The translations under genes were made by a program, and so were the position numbers. From positions 5,022,001-5,086,000 of the forward strand of contig NZ_CP092488.2 in NCBI RefSeq assembly GCF_022430545.2: a stretch of DNA of 64,000 bases. The letters are read 5' to 3'. This document shows positions 43,068 to 52,326 of the stretch, one piece after another (position 1 is the first letter of the stretch; every line of letters starts with the position of its first letter). Below the pieces are notes generated by a model that saw only the letters and a list, made by a program, of their open reading frames with translations, did no database searches and was not told the DNA's origin. The DNA comes from Mycobacterium paraterrae. Lineage in GTDB: Bacteria; Actinomycetota; Actinomycetes; Mycobacteriales; Mycobacteriaceae.

Positions 43068-46040
43068 TCATTCGTCGAAGATCTTGTGCACCACTGCTTT
43101 TGCGCGGCGAGTTACCCGCAGGTAGTTGTCCAGGAATTCTCCGCCGTCGCCGTTTTTGGCCCACCCGGCCGCCACCGCGACGGTGTTGAGCAGCCGTCCC
43201 GGGCCGGGCAACTGGTCGGTCGGCTTGCCGCGAACCAGCACCAGGGCGTTGCGGGCCCGCGTCGCGGTCAGCCACGCTTCCCTCAGCAGGTCGGCGTCTT
43301 CGCCTGTGATCAGCCCGGCTTCGGCGGCGGCGTCCAGGCTCTCCAGCGTCGAGGTGTTGTGTAGCGCCTCGACCTCGCTGGCGTAGCGCAGTTGGAGCAG
43401 CTGGACCGTCCACTCGATGTCGGCCAGTCCCCCGCGTCCCAGCTTCGTGTGGGTTTTCGGGTCGGCACCGCGCGGCAGCCGCTCGGAGTCGACCCGCGCC
43501 TTGATCCGCCGGATTTCGAGGACCGCCTCGGGGGACACCCCGCCGGCGGGGTAGCGGGTCTTGTCGACCAGGTGCAGGAATCGCTGACCCAGATCCGAGT
43601 CGCCGGCGACCGCGTCGGCTCGCAGCAGCGCCTGGATCTCCCACGGCTGCGCCCATTGCTCGTAGTAGGCGGCATACGAGGCGAGGGTTCGCACCAGCGG
43701 GCCGCTGCGCCCCTCGGGCCGCAGGTTCGCGTCGACTTCCAGCGGCGGGTCCGCGCTCGGAGTACCAAGCAGCGCCCGGATCTGCTCGGCCACCGTTATC
43801 GCCCACTTCACGGCGTCTGAATCCTGCACGCCGGTGGCCGGCTCGCAGACGAAAAGCACGTCGGCGTCCGACCCGTATCCCAGTTCGCGGCCGCCCAACC
43901 GACCCATCCCGATCACCGCGATCGCCGCCGGAGCACGGCCGCTCTCCGGGAGGTTGGCCCGTATCACCGCGTCCAGCGCGGCCTGCAATACCGCCACCCA
44001 CACGCTGGTCAGCGCCGCACACACGTCGGTGACGTCGAGCATGCCCAGCAAGTCGGCCGAGGCGATGCGGGCCAGCTCGCGGCGGCGCAGCGAACGTGCG
44101 ATCGCGATGGCGCGCACCGGGTCGCTCTGCCGGGCCGCCGAGGCGACCAGCGCGCCGGCCACCGCCTCGGGGTCGACGTCGAGCAACTTGGGTCCCCCTG
44201 GCCCGTCGCTGTAGTTCTGCACCACCTCGGGTGCGCGCATCAACAGCTCCGGTACGTAGGCCGAGGTACCCAGCACGTGCATCAGCCGCTTGGCCACCGC
44301 CGGCTTGTCACGCAGCGTCGACAGATACCAGCGCTGCGAGACCATTACCTCGCTGAGCCGACGGTAAGCCAGCAGGCCGCCGTCGGGATCAGGGGTGTCG
44401 GAGAGCCAGTCCAACAGCCGGGGCAGCAACACCGACTGCACCCGGCCGCGTCGGCCGCTTTGGTTGATCAGCGCCGAAAGGTGGGTCAGCGCGCTGCGCG
44501 GAGCGTCGTAGCCCAGAGCGGCCAGCTGCCGCTCCGCCGCCGCGGGCGTCATCCCCTGCGAGAATTCCAGTCCTTCTGGCGCAATGGATTCCAGCAGCGG
44601 CTGATAGAACAGCTTGGTGTGTAACCGCGACACCCGCAGGTGATGGCGCTTCAGCTCTTCGCGCAGCACCCCGAGCCGGTCGTGGCTGCCGTCGGGCCGG
44701 ATGTGGGCGGCGCGGGCCAGCCAGCGCATCGCCTCGTCGTCGTCGGGCGCGGGCAGCATGTGCGTGCGCTTGAGCCGCTGCAACTGCAGCCGGTGCTCCA
44801 GCAGCCGGAGGAATTCGTACGACGCGGTCAGGTTCGCGGTGTCGTCGCGACCGACGTAGCCGCCGGCGCCCAGCGCGGCCAGCGCGTCGACCGTCGACGC
44901 CACATGCAGCGTCTCGTCGTTGCGGCCGTGGACGAGCTGCAGCAGCTGCACGGCGAACTCGACGTCGCGCAGCCCGCCGCTGCCGAGCTTCAACTCGCGG
45001 GTTCGGACGTCGGCCGGCACCAGCTGCTCCACCCGTCGTCGCATGGCCTGCACCTCGGGCACGAAATCCTCGCGCTCGCAGGCGTTCCAGACCATCGGCA
45101 TCAACGCGTCGATGTACTGCTTGCCCAGTTCGGCGTCGCCTGCCGCCGGCCGCGCTTTGAGCAGGGCCTGGAACTCCCACGTCTTGGCCCACTGCTGGTA
45201 ATAGGCCACATGAGACTCGAGGGTGCGGACCAGTTCGCCGTGCCGGCCCTCCGGTCGCAGTCCCGCGTCGACCTGGAAGAAGGCGTCCGACGCCAGCCGC
45301 ATCACCTCGCCGGCGATCCGCGCCGACACCTGGTCGGCCGGCTCGGCAACGAAGATCACGTCGACGTCGCTGACGTAGTTCAGTTCGCGCGCACCGCATT
45401 TGCCCATCGCGATGATCGCCAGCCGCGGCGGTGTGTCGTCGCCGCAGACGGCAGCCTCGGCCACCGTCAATGCCGCCCCCAACGCGGCGTCGGCCAAGTC
45501 GGCCAGGTGTGCGCCCACCGACGGGAAGGACAACACCGGCAGGTTTTCCACCACCGAAGCCAGATCCATCGCGGCCAGCACGAGCAACCGGTTGCGGTAG
45601 AGCTCCCGAAGTCGCCACACCACCGATCCCGCCGCGGTCGGGGGCCCGGCCACACATTCGGCGAACGCGGACCGCAGCTCGTCTGCCGAGGGCAGTTTCA
45701 CGTTGCCCTGCAACAAATGCCAGGCCTGCGGGTGGGCCACCACGTGATCGCCCAGCGCCAGCGACGACCCGAGGACTCCGAACAGCCTGCCCCGCAGGCC
45801 GCGGTCGGTCGTCAGTGCTGCATTGAGCTCAGGCCACTGGTCGCCGAGCGCATCCGCCAGCCGGACCATCGCGCACAGCGCGGCATCGGCGTCAGGGGCG
45901 CGCGACAGCGACCACAGCAGTTCTATGCGGTCTTCGGTGTTCCAACCCAGCTGCGCCAAATTAGCGCTCGCACGGTCGTCGACCAGCCCGAGACGGCCAA
46001 GGCTGGGTACCTTGGGCCGCTGCGTCACTGGTTGGTTCAC
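43068..46040 (-). CDS. glnE: Glutamine synthetase adenylyltransferase/deadenylase
   Basis: 990 aa from GTG 46040, chosen because an earlier start (to 46160) would run into glnA2; Rv2221c is about 994 aa. There are two nucleotidyltransferase domains. The N-terminal deadenylylase has GARELNYVSDVDVIFVAE (shortened: NYVSDVDVIF) and the C-terminal adenylylase has LGYGSDADVLFVCEP. Helical GlnE-type domains follow each (e.g. KLGRGGLADIEWTVQLLQL, EFLDNYLRVTRRAK). It adds or removes AMP on GlnA1 according to nitrogen state. It follows glnA2 by 59 bp. Confidence 0.96.
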   Translation of the reverse strand: MNQPVTQRPKVPSLGRLGLVDDRASANLAQLGWNTEDRIELLWSLSRAPDADAALCAMVRLADALGDQWPELNAALTTDRGLRGRLFGVLGSSLALGDHVVAHPQAWHLLQGNVKLPSADELRSAFAECVAGPPTAAGSVVWRLRELYRNRLLVLAAMDLASVVENLPVLSFPSVGAHLADLADAALGAALTVAEAAVCGDDTPPRLAIIAMGKCGARELNYVSDVDVIFVAEPADQVSARIAGEVMRLASDAFFQVDAGLRPEGRHGELVRTLESHVAYYQQWAKTWEFQALLKARPAAGDAELGKQYIDALMPMVWNACEREDFVPEVQAMRRRVEQLVPADVRTRELKLGSGGLRDVEFAVQLLQLVHGRNDETLHVASTVDALAALGAGGYVGRDDTANLTASYEFLRLLEHRLQLQRLKRTHMLPAPDDDEAMRWLARAAHIRPDGSHDRLGVLREELKRHHLRVSRLHTKLFYQPLLESIAPEGLEFSQGMTPAAAERQLAALGYDAPRSALTHLSALINQSGRRGRVQSVLLPRLLDWLSDTPDPDGGLLAYRRLSEVMVSQRWYLSTLRDKPAVAKRLMHVLGTSAYVPELLMRAPEVVQNYSDGPGGPKLLDVDPEAVAGALVASAARQSDPVRAIAIARSLRRRELARIASADLLGMLDVTDVCAALTSVWVAVLQAALDAVIRANLPESGRAPAAIAVIGMGRLGGRELGYGSDADVLFVCEPATGVQDSDAVKWAITVAEQIRALLGTPSADPPLEVDANLRPEGRSGPLVRTLASYAAYYEQWAQPWEIQALLRADAVAGDSDLGQRFLHLVDKTRYPAGGVSPEAVLEIRRIKARVDSERLPRGADPKTHTKLGRGGLADIEWTVQLLQLRYASEVEALHNTSTLESLDAAAEAGLITGEDADLLREAWLTATRARNALVLVRGKPTDQLPGPGRLLNTVAVAAGWAKNGDGGEFLDNYLRVTRRAKAVVHKIFDE

Positions 46041-46099
46041 GCCATTGACGGTAGCGCAGTCGTCTTCGGTTCCGGATGCATCCTCATCGCCGGAAACGG

Positions 46100-47437
46100 C
46101 TAGAGCGAAATATATGTCTTCAGTTCGAAGGGCGTGACATGGCGGCGGTAGTTCGCCCACTCCGTGCGTTTGTTGCGCAGGAAGAAGTCGAAGACGTGTT
46201 CTCCCAGCGTCTCTGCCACGAGTTCGGAGCCCTCCATCACCCGCAGCGCCTCATCGAGGCTCGACGGTAGTTCGCGGTAGCCCATCGCGCGGCGCTCGGT
46301 CGGAGTGAGGTCCCACACGTTGTCCTCGGCTTGCGGGCCAAGCACATAACCCTTCTCCACTCCGCGAAGCCCGGCGGCCAACAGCACGGCGAAAGCCAGG
46401 TAGGGGTTGCAGGCGGAGTCGGGGCTGCGCACTTCGACGCGTCGCGACGAGGTCTTGTTCGGGCTGTACATCGGGATGCGGACCAGCGCCGAGCGGTTCG
46501 CCGCACCCCACGACGCGGCGGTGGGCGCTTCGCCGCCGAGCACCAAGCGCTTGTAGGAGTTGACCCACTGGTTGGTGACGGCGCTGATCTCGCTGGCGTG
46601 CTCGAGGATCCCGGCGATGAACGACTTGGCCACGTCGGAAAGCTGCAGAGGGTCGTCCGGGCTGTGGAACGCGTTGACCTCACCCTCGAACAAGCTCATG
46701 TGGGTGTGCATCGCGGACCCCGGGAAATGCCCGAATGGCTTGGGCATGAACGTCGCCCGCGCACCCTCGAGCAGCGCGACCTCTTTGATCAGGTAGCGGA
46801 ACGTCATCACGTTGTCGGCCATCGACAGCGCGTCGGCGAAGCGCAAGTCGATCTCCTGCTGGCCGGGCGCGCCTTCGTGATGGCTGAACTCGACCGAGAT
46901 GCCCATGGATTCCAGTGCGTCGATCGCCTCGCGCCGGAAGTTCGATGCCGAATGCACGGCCTGGTCGAAGTAGCCGGCGTTGTCGGCCGGAACCGGTTCT
47001 GTTCCGTCTTCGGGACCTGGTTCGAGCAGAAAGAATTCGATCTCGGGGTGCACGTAGCAGGAGAAACCCAGGTCGTTGGCTTTAGCTAGCTGACGGCGCA
47101 GCACGTGGCGCGGGTCTGCCCAGGACGGCGAACCGTCGGGCATCTTGATGTCGCAGAACATCCGGGCCGAGTGGTGGTCGCCGTTGCGGGTGGTCCAGGG
47201 CAGCACCTGAAACGTCGACGGGTCGGGGTGGGCGACGGTGTCGGATTCGGAGACGCGCGCAAAGCCCTCGATGGACGACCCGTCGAAGCCGATACCTTCT
47301 TCGAATGCGCCCTCGAGTTCAGCGGGCGCGATCGCGACAGATTTCAGGAAACCGAGCACATCGGTGAACCACAGCCGGACGAATCGGATGTCCCGTTCTT
47401 CCAGCGTGCGCAGCACGAATTCCTTTTGTCGATCCAT
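46100..47437 (-). CDS. glnA2: Glutamine synthetase-family GlnA2
   Basis: 445 aa from ATG 47437 (MDRQKEFVLRTLEERDIRF); an upstream ATG at 47455 is less conserved. GS fold with FDGSSIEGFARVSESD, EIEFFLLEP, SHHEGAPGQQEIDL, KPFGHFPGSAMHTHMSLFEG and SPDSACNPYLAFAV. It belongs to the I-alpha group of GSs and is close to Rv2222c. It is dispensable for glutamine synthesis in M. tuberculosis and may act on other substrates. The 48-bp upstream gap suggests readthrough from the protease gene; glnE follows. Confidence 0.94.
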   Translation of the reverse strand: MDRQKEFVLRTLEERDIRFVRLWFTDVLGFLKSVAIAPAELEGAFEEGIGFDGSSIEGFARVSESDTVAHPDPSTFQVLPWTTRNGDHHSARMFCDIKMPDGSPSWADPRHVLRRQLAKANDLGFSCYVHPEIEFFLLEPGPEDGTEPVPADNAGYFDQAVHSASNFRREAIDALESMGISVEFSHHEGAPGQQEIDLRFADALSMADNVMTFRYLIKEVALLEGARATFMPKPFGHFPGSAMHTHMSLFEGEVNAFHSPDDPLQLSDVAKSFIAGILEHASEISAVTNQWVNSYKRLVLGGEAPTAASWGAANRSALVRIPMYSPNKTSSRRVEVRSPDSACNPYLAFAVLLAAGLRGVEKGYVLGPQAEDNVWDLTPTERRAMGYRELPSSLDEALRVMEGSELVAETLGEHVFDFFLRNKRTEWANYRRHVTPFELKTYISL

Positions 47438-47485
47438 ACCTGGAACAGTATGCACACACCGTTAAATCTGTGTTACCAGCGCGGC

Positions 47486-49051
47486 TTAACACCTTAAGTT
47501 TCCGGGCGCGATGCCGTCGACCAAATAGCGGACCACGGCGTCGTCTACACACTCGTTTCCGTTGAACGTCACGGTGTGCTGGGTGCCCTCGAAACTGATC
47601 AGGCCGGCGCCGAGTTGGTTGGCCAGATTGACGCCGGCTTGGTACGGGGTTGCCGGATCGTGTGTGGTGGATACGACGATCACCTTGCCGGGGCCGGCCG
47701 GCGCGGCCGGATGCGGCGACGAGGTCGCGGGCACCGGCCACAGCGCGCACAGGTCGCGCGGCGCGTGACCGGTAAACGGGCCGTAGGACGAGAAAGGCGC
47801 GACCTGGCGGATTCGTTGATCGGTGTCCGCCCACGTCGCCGGGTCCGTCGGTTCGCGCGCGTCGACGCAGCGGATCGCGTTGAACGCGTCCTGCGAGCTG
47901 TTGTAGTGCCCTTTGGCGTCGCGGCCGTAGTACTCGTCGGCCAGTGTCAGCAGGTCACCGGGATCGCTCCCGCGCCGCAGCCCCAGCAGACCGCTGGTGA
48001 GGTACTTCCAGAACTGCGGGGTGTAGAGCGCGTTGATGGTGCCGGTGATCGCATCCGAGTAGCCGAGCGGACGGCCTTCGGGGGTCGGTGCGGGCCTGGT
48101 CACCAGCGGGTCGATCAGCTGGTGGTAGCGGGCGACCCACTGATTCGGGTCGGTGCCCAGCGGGCAGTCCGCCGAGTGCGCACAGTCCGCGGCGTAGTCG
48201 TTGAACGCGGTCTGAAAACCGGCCTGCTGGTTGATCAGCTCGTCGATCGGGCCGATGCTCGGGTCGACCGCGCCGTCGAGCACCATGGCCCGAACGTGCT
48301 CGCCGTAGCGCTCGAGGTAGGCGGTCCCTAATTCGGTGCCGTAGCTGTAACCCAGGTAGTTGATCTGGTCGTCGCCCAAGGCCTGACGCACGACATCCAT
48401 ATCCCTTGCCGCAGAAGCAGTTCCGACGTTCTCCAGGAACGCCGAGCCGTTGCGGGCAACGCAGCGCGCAGCGATGTCCCGATAGATCTGCTCGATGTGC
48501 GCGACCCCGGCAGGGCTGTAGTCGACCATCGGGTCGCGTCGGTAGGCGTCGAACTCGGCGTCAGTCTGGCAATGCACGCCGGGCGTCGAATGTCCGACCC
48601 CGCGCGGGTCGAATCCGACCAGATCGAAGCGGCGGCTGACTTCGGAGCCCGCCAAGTCCGGCCCCATCGAGGCGACCATGTCGACCGCCGATGCCCCGGG
48701 CCCGCCCGGGTTGACCAGCAGCGCGCCGATCCGCGGCCCGGTGGCTGGGATCTTGATCACCGCGAGTTGCACTTGCGCCCCAGCGGGATTCGCGTAGTCG
48801 ACGGGGACCGTCACGGTCCCGCATTGGGCACCGGGCACGCCTTTGGTGCCCTTGACGATCTGGCTGCAACTCCCCCAATTCAGCTTCGGCGCCGAGGCGG
48901 GCTGGGGTGCGGCCGGGCTGGGGGTTGGACCCGCGTCGTATCCCGGCGTGGACCCAGCCGGGGCGGCAACGGCGACCGACGCGGTGAGCGTGAGAGAGAA
49001 CAGCGCAGAGCTCATCTGCCTCGTGCGCCACATGGTCGTCAATCGTGGCAT
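47486..49051 (-). CDS. Secreted alpha/beta-hydrolase serine protease, CaeA paralog (Rv2223c-type)
   Basis: 521 aa from ATG 49051; GTG 49084 is an alternative. The signal peptide (SALFSLTLTASVAVAAPAGS) has no lipobox cysteine, so it is probably released or anchored otherwise. Tripeptidyl/prolyl aminopeptidase-type alpha/beta hydrolase: oxyanion-loop VNPGGPGASAVDMV, nucleophile in YLGYSYGTELGT, catalytic Asp in STTHDPATPYQAG and His in GTQHTVTFNG. Many paired cysteines suggest an exported, disulfide-bonded enzyme. It is a tandem paralog of caeA next door; substrate unknown. Confidence 0.9.
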   Translation of the reverse strand: MPRLTTMWRTRQMSSALFSLTLTASVAVAAPAGSTPGYDAGPTPSPAAPQPASAPKLNWGSCSQIVKGTKGVPGAQCGTVTVPVDYANPAGAQVQLAVIKIPATGPRIGALLVNPGGPGASAVDMVASMGPDLAGSEVSRRFDLVGFDPRGVGHSTPGVHCQTDAEFDAYRRDPMVDYSPAGVAHIEQIYRDIAARCVARNGSAFLENVGTASAARDMDVVRQALGDDQINYLGYSYGTELGTAYLERYGEHVRAMVLDGAVDPSIGPIDELINQQAGFQTAFNDYAADCAHSADCPLGTDPNQWVARYHQLIDPLVTRPAPTPEGRPLGYSDAITGTINALYTPQFWKYLTSGLLGLRRGSDPGDLLTLADEYYGRDAKGHYNSSQDAFNAIRCVDAREPTDPATWADTDQRIRQVAPFSSYGPFTGHAPRDLCALWPVPATSSPHPAAPAGPGKVIVVSTTHDPATPYQAGVNLANQLGAGLISFEGTQHTVTFNGNECVDDAVVRYLVDGIAPGNLRC

Positions 49052-49136
49052 GCGTCGGCCACAGGCCGTGATCCCATTGGTCACACCTTGGTCTCGTTAT
49101 CGATGGTGGTCGTGATGTGTCAGACGCCAACCGTCG

Positions 49137-50711
49137 TCAGCACTTGGCCCCTTTGGACGGCACGGTGCCGCTGAGCAGATAGGCCGTCGCGTAGTCGTCG
49201 ATGCAGCTGTTGCCCTGGAAGACGACGGTGTGCTGCGTGCCGTCGAAAGTGAGCAGCCCGCCTTTCAACTGGTTCGACAGGTCGACGCCGGCCTGATAGG
49301 GGGTCGCGGGGTCGTGGGTGGTCGACACGACCAGCGTCGGCGTCAAGTTGTGCACCGACAGGGCATGTGGCTTGCTCGTCGGGGGTACCGGCCAGAACGC
49401 GCAGGTGCCGAGCGGGGCGTTGCCGGTGAACTTCCCGTAATTCATGAACGGGGCGACCTCGCGGGAGCGGCGGTCCTCGTCGATGACCTTGGCCCGGTCC
49501 TTGACCGGCGGCTGATCCACACAGTTGATCGCCACTCGGGCGTCGGTGGAGTTGCTGTAGTGGCCGTGTTTGTCGCGACGCATGTAAAGGTCGGCCAATT
49601 GCAGCATGACGTCGCCGCGGTGGTGCGACATCTCGGTGAGCGCGGCCGTCAGGTTGTGCCAGAACGTCGGCGAATACAAGGCCATGATGGTGCCGATGAT
49701 CGAGTCGCTGTAGCTCAGCCCGCGGGGATCTTTGGTGCGCATCGGTATGCCCCGCGTCGGGTCGTTCTTGTCGACCATCGGGTAGGTCAGATCGTGATAT
49801 ACGTCAACGGCTTTCGCCGGGTCGGTGCCCAGCGGACAGGTCGGCGACTTGGCGCAGTCTTTCGCGTAGTCGTTGAATGCGTCCTGAAAGCCCTTGGCCT
49901 GCCGGAGATCTGACTCGACCGGGTCGGCGTTGGGATCGATGGCGCCGTCGAGGATCATGGCCCGGATGTTCTTCGGGAACGCTTCGGCGTACGCGGCGCC
50001 GATGCGGGTGCCGTAGGAGTAGCCCAGGAAGGTCAGCTTGTTGTCGCCCAGCGCCTCACGAATGGTGTCGAGATCGCGTGCGACGTTGTCGGTTCCGACA
50101 TTGGCGAGAAACTTCTTGCCCATCTTCGCCACGCATCGGTCGACGTACTCTTTGGTCTCCTTTTCGATGTGCGCCACGCCTGCCGGGCTGTAATCCGCTT
50201 GGGTCTCGGTGCGCAGCCGGTCGTTGTCGGCGTCGGAGTTGCACCAGATCGCCGGCCGTGAGGTGGCGACGCCGCGTGGGTCGAAACCGACCAGGTCGAA
50301 GCGCTCGCGGATCTGGGTCGGCAACGACTGCACGAGGCCCACGGCGGCCTCGATCCCGGACTCCCCTGGTCCGCCCGGATTGATCACCAACGAGCCGATC
50401 TTGTCGCGGGTCGCCGGGAAGCGAACGAGCCCGAGCGTCGTCGCGTCTCCGCTGCGATGCCGATAGTCGACCGGCACGGCGAGTTTGCCGCACTGCACAC
50501 CGTTGGGCAGCTTCGCCGGAGCGCCGTTGCCGCCGACCACCCGGCATGGGCCCCACTCGATCGGCTGGCCCACCTTGGGCCCGTACATCACGGCGCGACC
50601 CTTGACGACCTGGGTGCAGCCGGCCACCGTTACCGCGGCGACCGCCATCGCGGTCCAGATCAGCATCGTGCGCGCGATCCAGCCGCGGCGAGGGGTCCCC
50701 ATGCCAGACAT
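49137..50711 (-). CDS. caeA: Hip1/CaeA envelope serine protease
   Basis: 524 aa. The signal peptide carries the lipobox VAGC (Cys32), so the protein is a lipoprotein on the outer face of the membrane. Alpha/beta hydrolase with nucleophile Ser232 in FLGYSYGTRIG, Asp in STTHDPATPYQAG and His in DGTQHTVVFQG. Ortholog of Rv2224c, which cleaves GroEL2 and affects envelope integrity and host responses in M. tuberculosis. The acyltransferase gene ends 40 bp upstream on the same strand; the paralog follows. Confidence 0.93.
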   Translation of the reverse strand: MSGMGTPRRGWIARTMLIWTAMAVAAVTVAGCTQVVKGRAVMYGPKVGQPIEWGPCRVVGGNGAPAKLPNGVQCGKLAVPVDYRHRSGDATTLGLVRFPATRDKIGSLVINPGGPGESGIEAAVGLVQSLPTQIRERFDLVGFDPRGVATSRPAIWCNSDADNDRLRTETQADYSPAGVAHIEKETKEYVDRCVAKMGKKFLANVGTDNVARDLDTIREALGDNKLTFLGYSYGTRIGAAYAEAFPKNIRAMILDGAIDPNADPVESDLRQAKGFQDAFNDYAKDCAKSPTCPLGTDPAKAVDVYHDLTYPMVDKNDPTRGIPMRTKDPRGLSYSDSIIGTIMALYSPTFWHNLTAALTEMSHHRGDVMLQLADLYMRRDKHGHYSNSTDARVAINCVDQPPVKDRAKVIDEDRRSREVAPFMNYGKFTGNAPLGTCAFWPVPPTSKPHALSVHNLTPTLVVSTTHDPATPYQAGVDLSNQLKGGLLTFDGTQHTVVFQGNSCIDDYATAYLLSGTVPSKGAKC

Positions 50712-50751
50712 GGTGCCATGCGTGCGCGCAGTCCCCCGGTCGCCGGGGCTT

Positions 50752-52143
50752 CTACCGTGTCGCGAGCAGCAGTTCTTCCATGCCGACCCCGAAGTCGTCG
50801 GCCAGCTCCCACAGGTCGGGCAGCAGCTCGGGGCAGGCGATGATGCCGACGTTGAGTTTGCCGGCCAACGACATCACGGTGATATTGAGGCCCGAGCCTT
50901 GGAAGATCGGCCCCAGCGGGTACATCGCCTTGACCTCACTGCCCAGGAAATAGAGCGGCACCTGCGGGCCGGGGACGTTGGAGACCACCAGGTTGTGCAC
51001 CGGGATGCGCTTGGTCAGGCTCGTTCGGGCGTAGACCCGCATCGCCGCACCGAACACCGCGGGCGCGGCGAATTGCGACCAATCCTGGAGCAGCGTCGCC
51101 TTGATCGCCGAGCTGTGTTGTTTGGCAACCGAATTGGCGTCCGCGATCGCCTTGATCCGCTCGACCGGATCCGCGATGTGAGTCTGCAGGCTGGCGAACA
51201 TGCCGGAGACCTGGTTGCGGCCCGGGCGATCCGACTTCTCGTGCACCGACACCGGCACCATCGCGACCAGTGACGATTCCGGCAGCTCGCCGCGGTCGAG
51301 CAGGAATTGCCGGAGCACGCCCGAGACCAAGGCCATCACCACGTCATTGACCTTGACGCCGAAGTAGTCCTTGACCGTCTTGACGTCGTCGAGGTCCAGC
51401 TGCGCGTAGGCGATGTTGCGCTCCGCGGTGATGGTGTCGTTGAACGCAGTGCGCGGCGCGGCGAACGGCGGCGCCATCGTCTGGCCGCTGCGCGCCCGCA
51501 AGACGGTCTTGAGCACTGTGGACGCGGTATCGGTCAACGCGTTGGCGAGGCGCAGCGGCCGGGCCGCGAACTTCATCGCACCGGTCAGCGCGATCTCGAG
51601 TTCGTTGGCGCCGCCGACGCCCTCGACCGGGTCCGGCGCCGGGGCGTCGGGCTCGGTGCTGCACAGCTGAGACATCAGGTTGGCGCCGGTGACGCCGTCG
51701 ACCGCGGCGTGGTGCACCTTGGTCATCACCGCCAGCCGGCCACCCTCGTGCGCGTCGGTGCCCGCCACACCTTCGATCACCCACATCTCCCACAGCGGGC
51801 GGGTGCGGTCCAGCTGCAACGAGGCGATGTGGCCGGCGATCTCGGCGAGCTCGAGGCGCCCGCCGGGCGGCGGCAGACCGATTCGGTGCAGATGCCGGTT
51901 GACGTCAAAATCGTTGTCCTCGACCCACACCGGATGGTCCAGGTTGAAGGCGCTGTCGGCCAGCTTCTCGCGGAATTGGGGCATGGCCTTGATCCGCAAG
52001 GCCAGCTCGTCCCGGAGGCGGTCGAAGGTGTAGCCGCCGGGCATCGTCGAGGTGTCGAGCTCGAGAATCGAGCAGACATGCAACGGTTGTGATGGCGTTT
52101 CGAGATACAGAAAGCTGGCGTCGAGCCCACTGAGTCGTTGCAT
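50752..52143 (-). CDS. WS/DGAT-family acyltransferase
   Basis: 463 aa. MQRLSGLDASFLYLETPSQP and the catalytic HHAAVDG motif are those of the wax-ester synthase/diacylglycerol acyltransferase family; PVHNLVVSNVPGPQVPLYF and GLNITVMSLAGKLNVGI mark the C-terminal domain. It makes triacylglycerol or wax esters from acyl-CoA for lipid storage. Mycobacteria carry many such genes (tgs), but I recall none between caeA and panB in M. tuberculosis, so this copy is likely lineage-specific. It is divergent from panB across 183 bp (52144-52326). Confidence 0.9.
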   Translation of the reverse strand: MQRLSGLDASFLYLETPSQPLHVCSILELDTSTMPGGYTFDRLRDELALRIKAMPQFREKLADSAFNLDHPVWVEDNDFDVNRHLHRIGLPPPGGRLELAEIAGHIASLQLDRTRPLWEMWVIEGVAGTDAHEGGRLAVMTKVHHAAVDGVTGANLMSQLCSTEPDAPAPDPVEGVGGANELEIALTGAMKFAARPLRLANALTDTASTVLKTVLRARSGQTMAPPFAAPRTAFNDTITAERNIAYAQLDLDDVKTVKDYFGVKVNDVVMALVSGVLRQFLLDRGELPESSLVAMVPVSVHEKSDRPGRNQVSGMFASLQTHIADPVERIKAIADANSVAKQHSSAIKATLLQDWSQFAAPAVFGAAMRVYARTSLTKRIPVHNLVVSNVPGPQVPLYFLGSEVKAMYPLGPIFQGSGLNITVMSLAGKLNVGIIACPELLPDLWELADDFGVGMEELLLATR

Positions 52144-52326
52144 GCGCCGATGCTATGTCTGCCGCGGAAGGGCGGTACCGGAATCGAAGGATGGGCCCCG
52201 GTGTGAGCAAATCCACTGAGCCGGAATCGCGCAGGGAGCACCTCAGGTGACACAATGACCGGGTCAGACGAACCCGGGGACCCGGATGGGCCTCGAGGAT
52301 CGACCAGACCACATTGAGGGACAACG

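Noticed and set aside
44640..46103. 487-codon plus-strand frame opposite glnE
   Set aside because: Antisense to glnE; His/Arg/Val-rich shadow.
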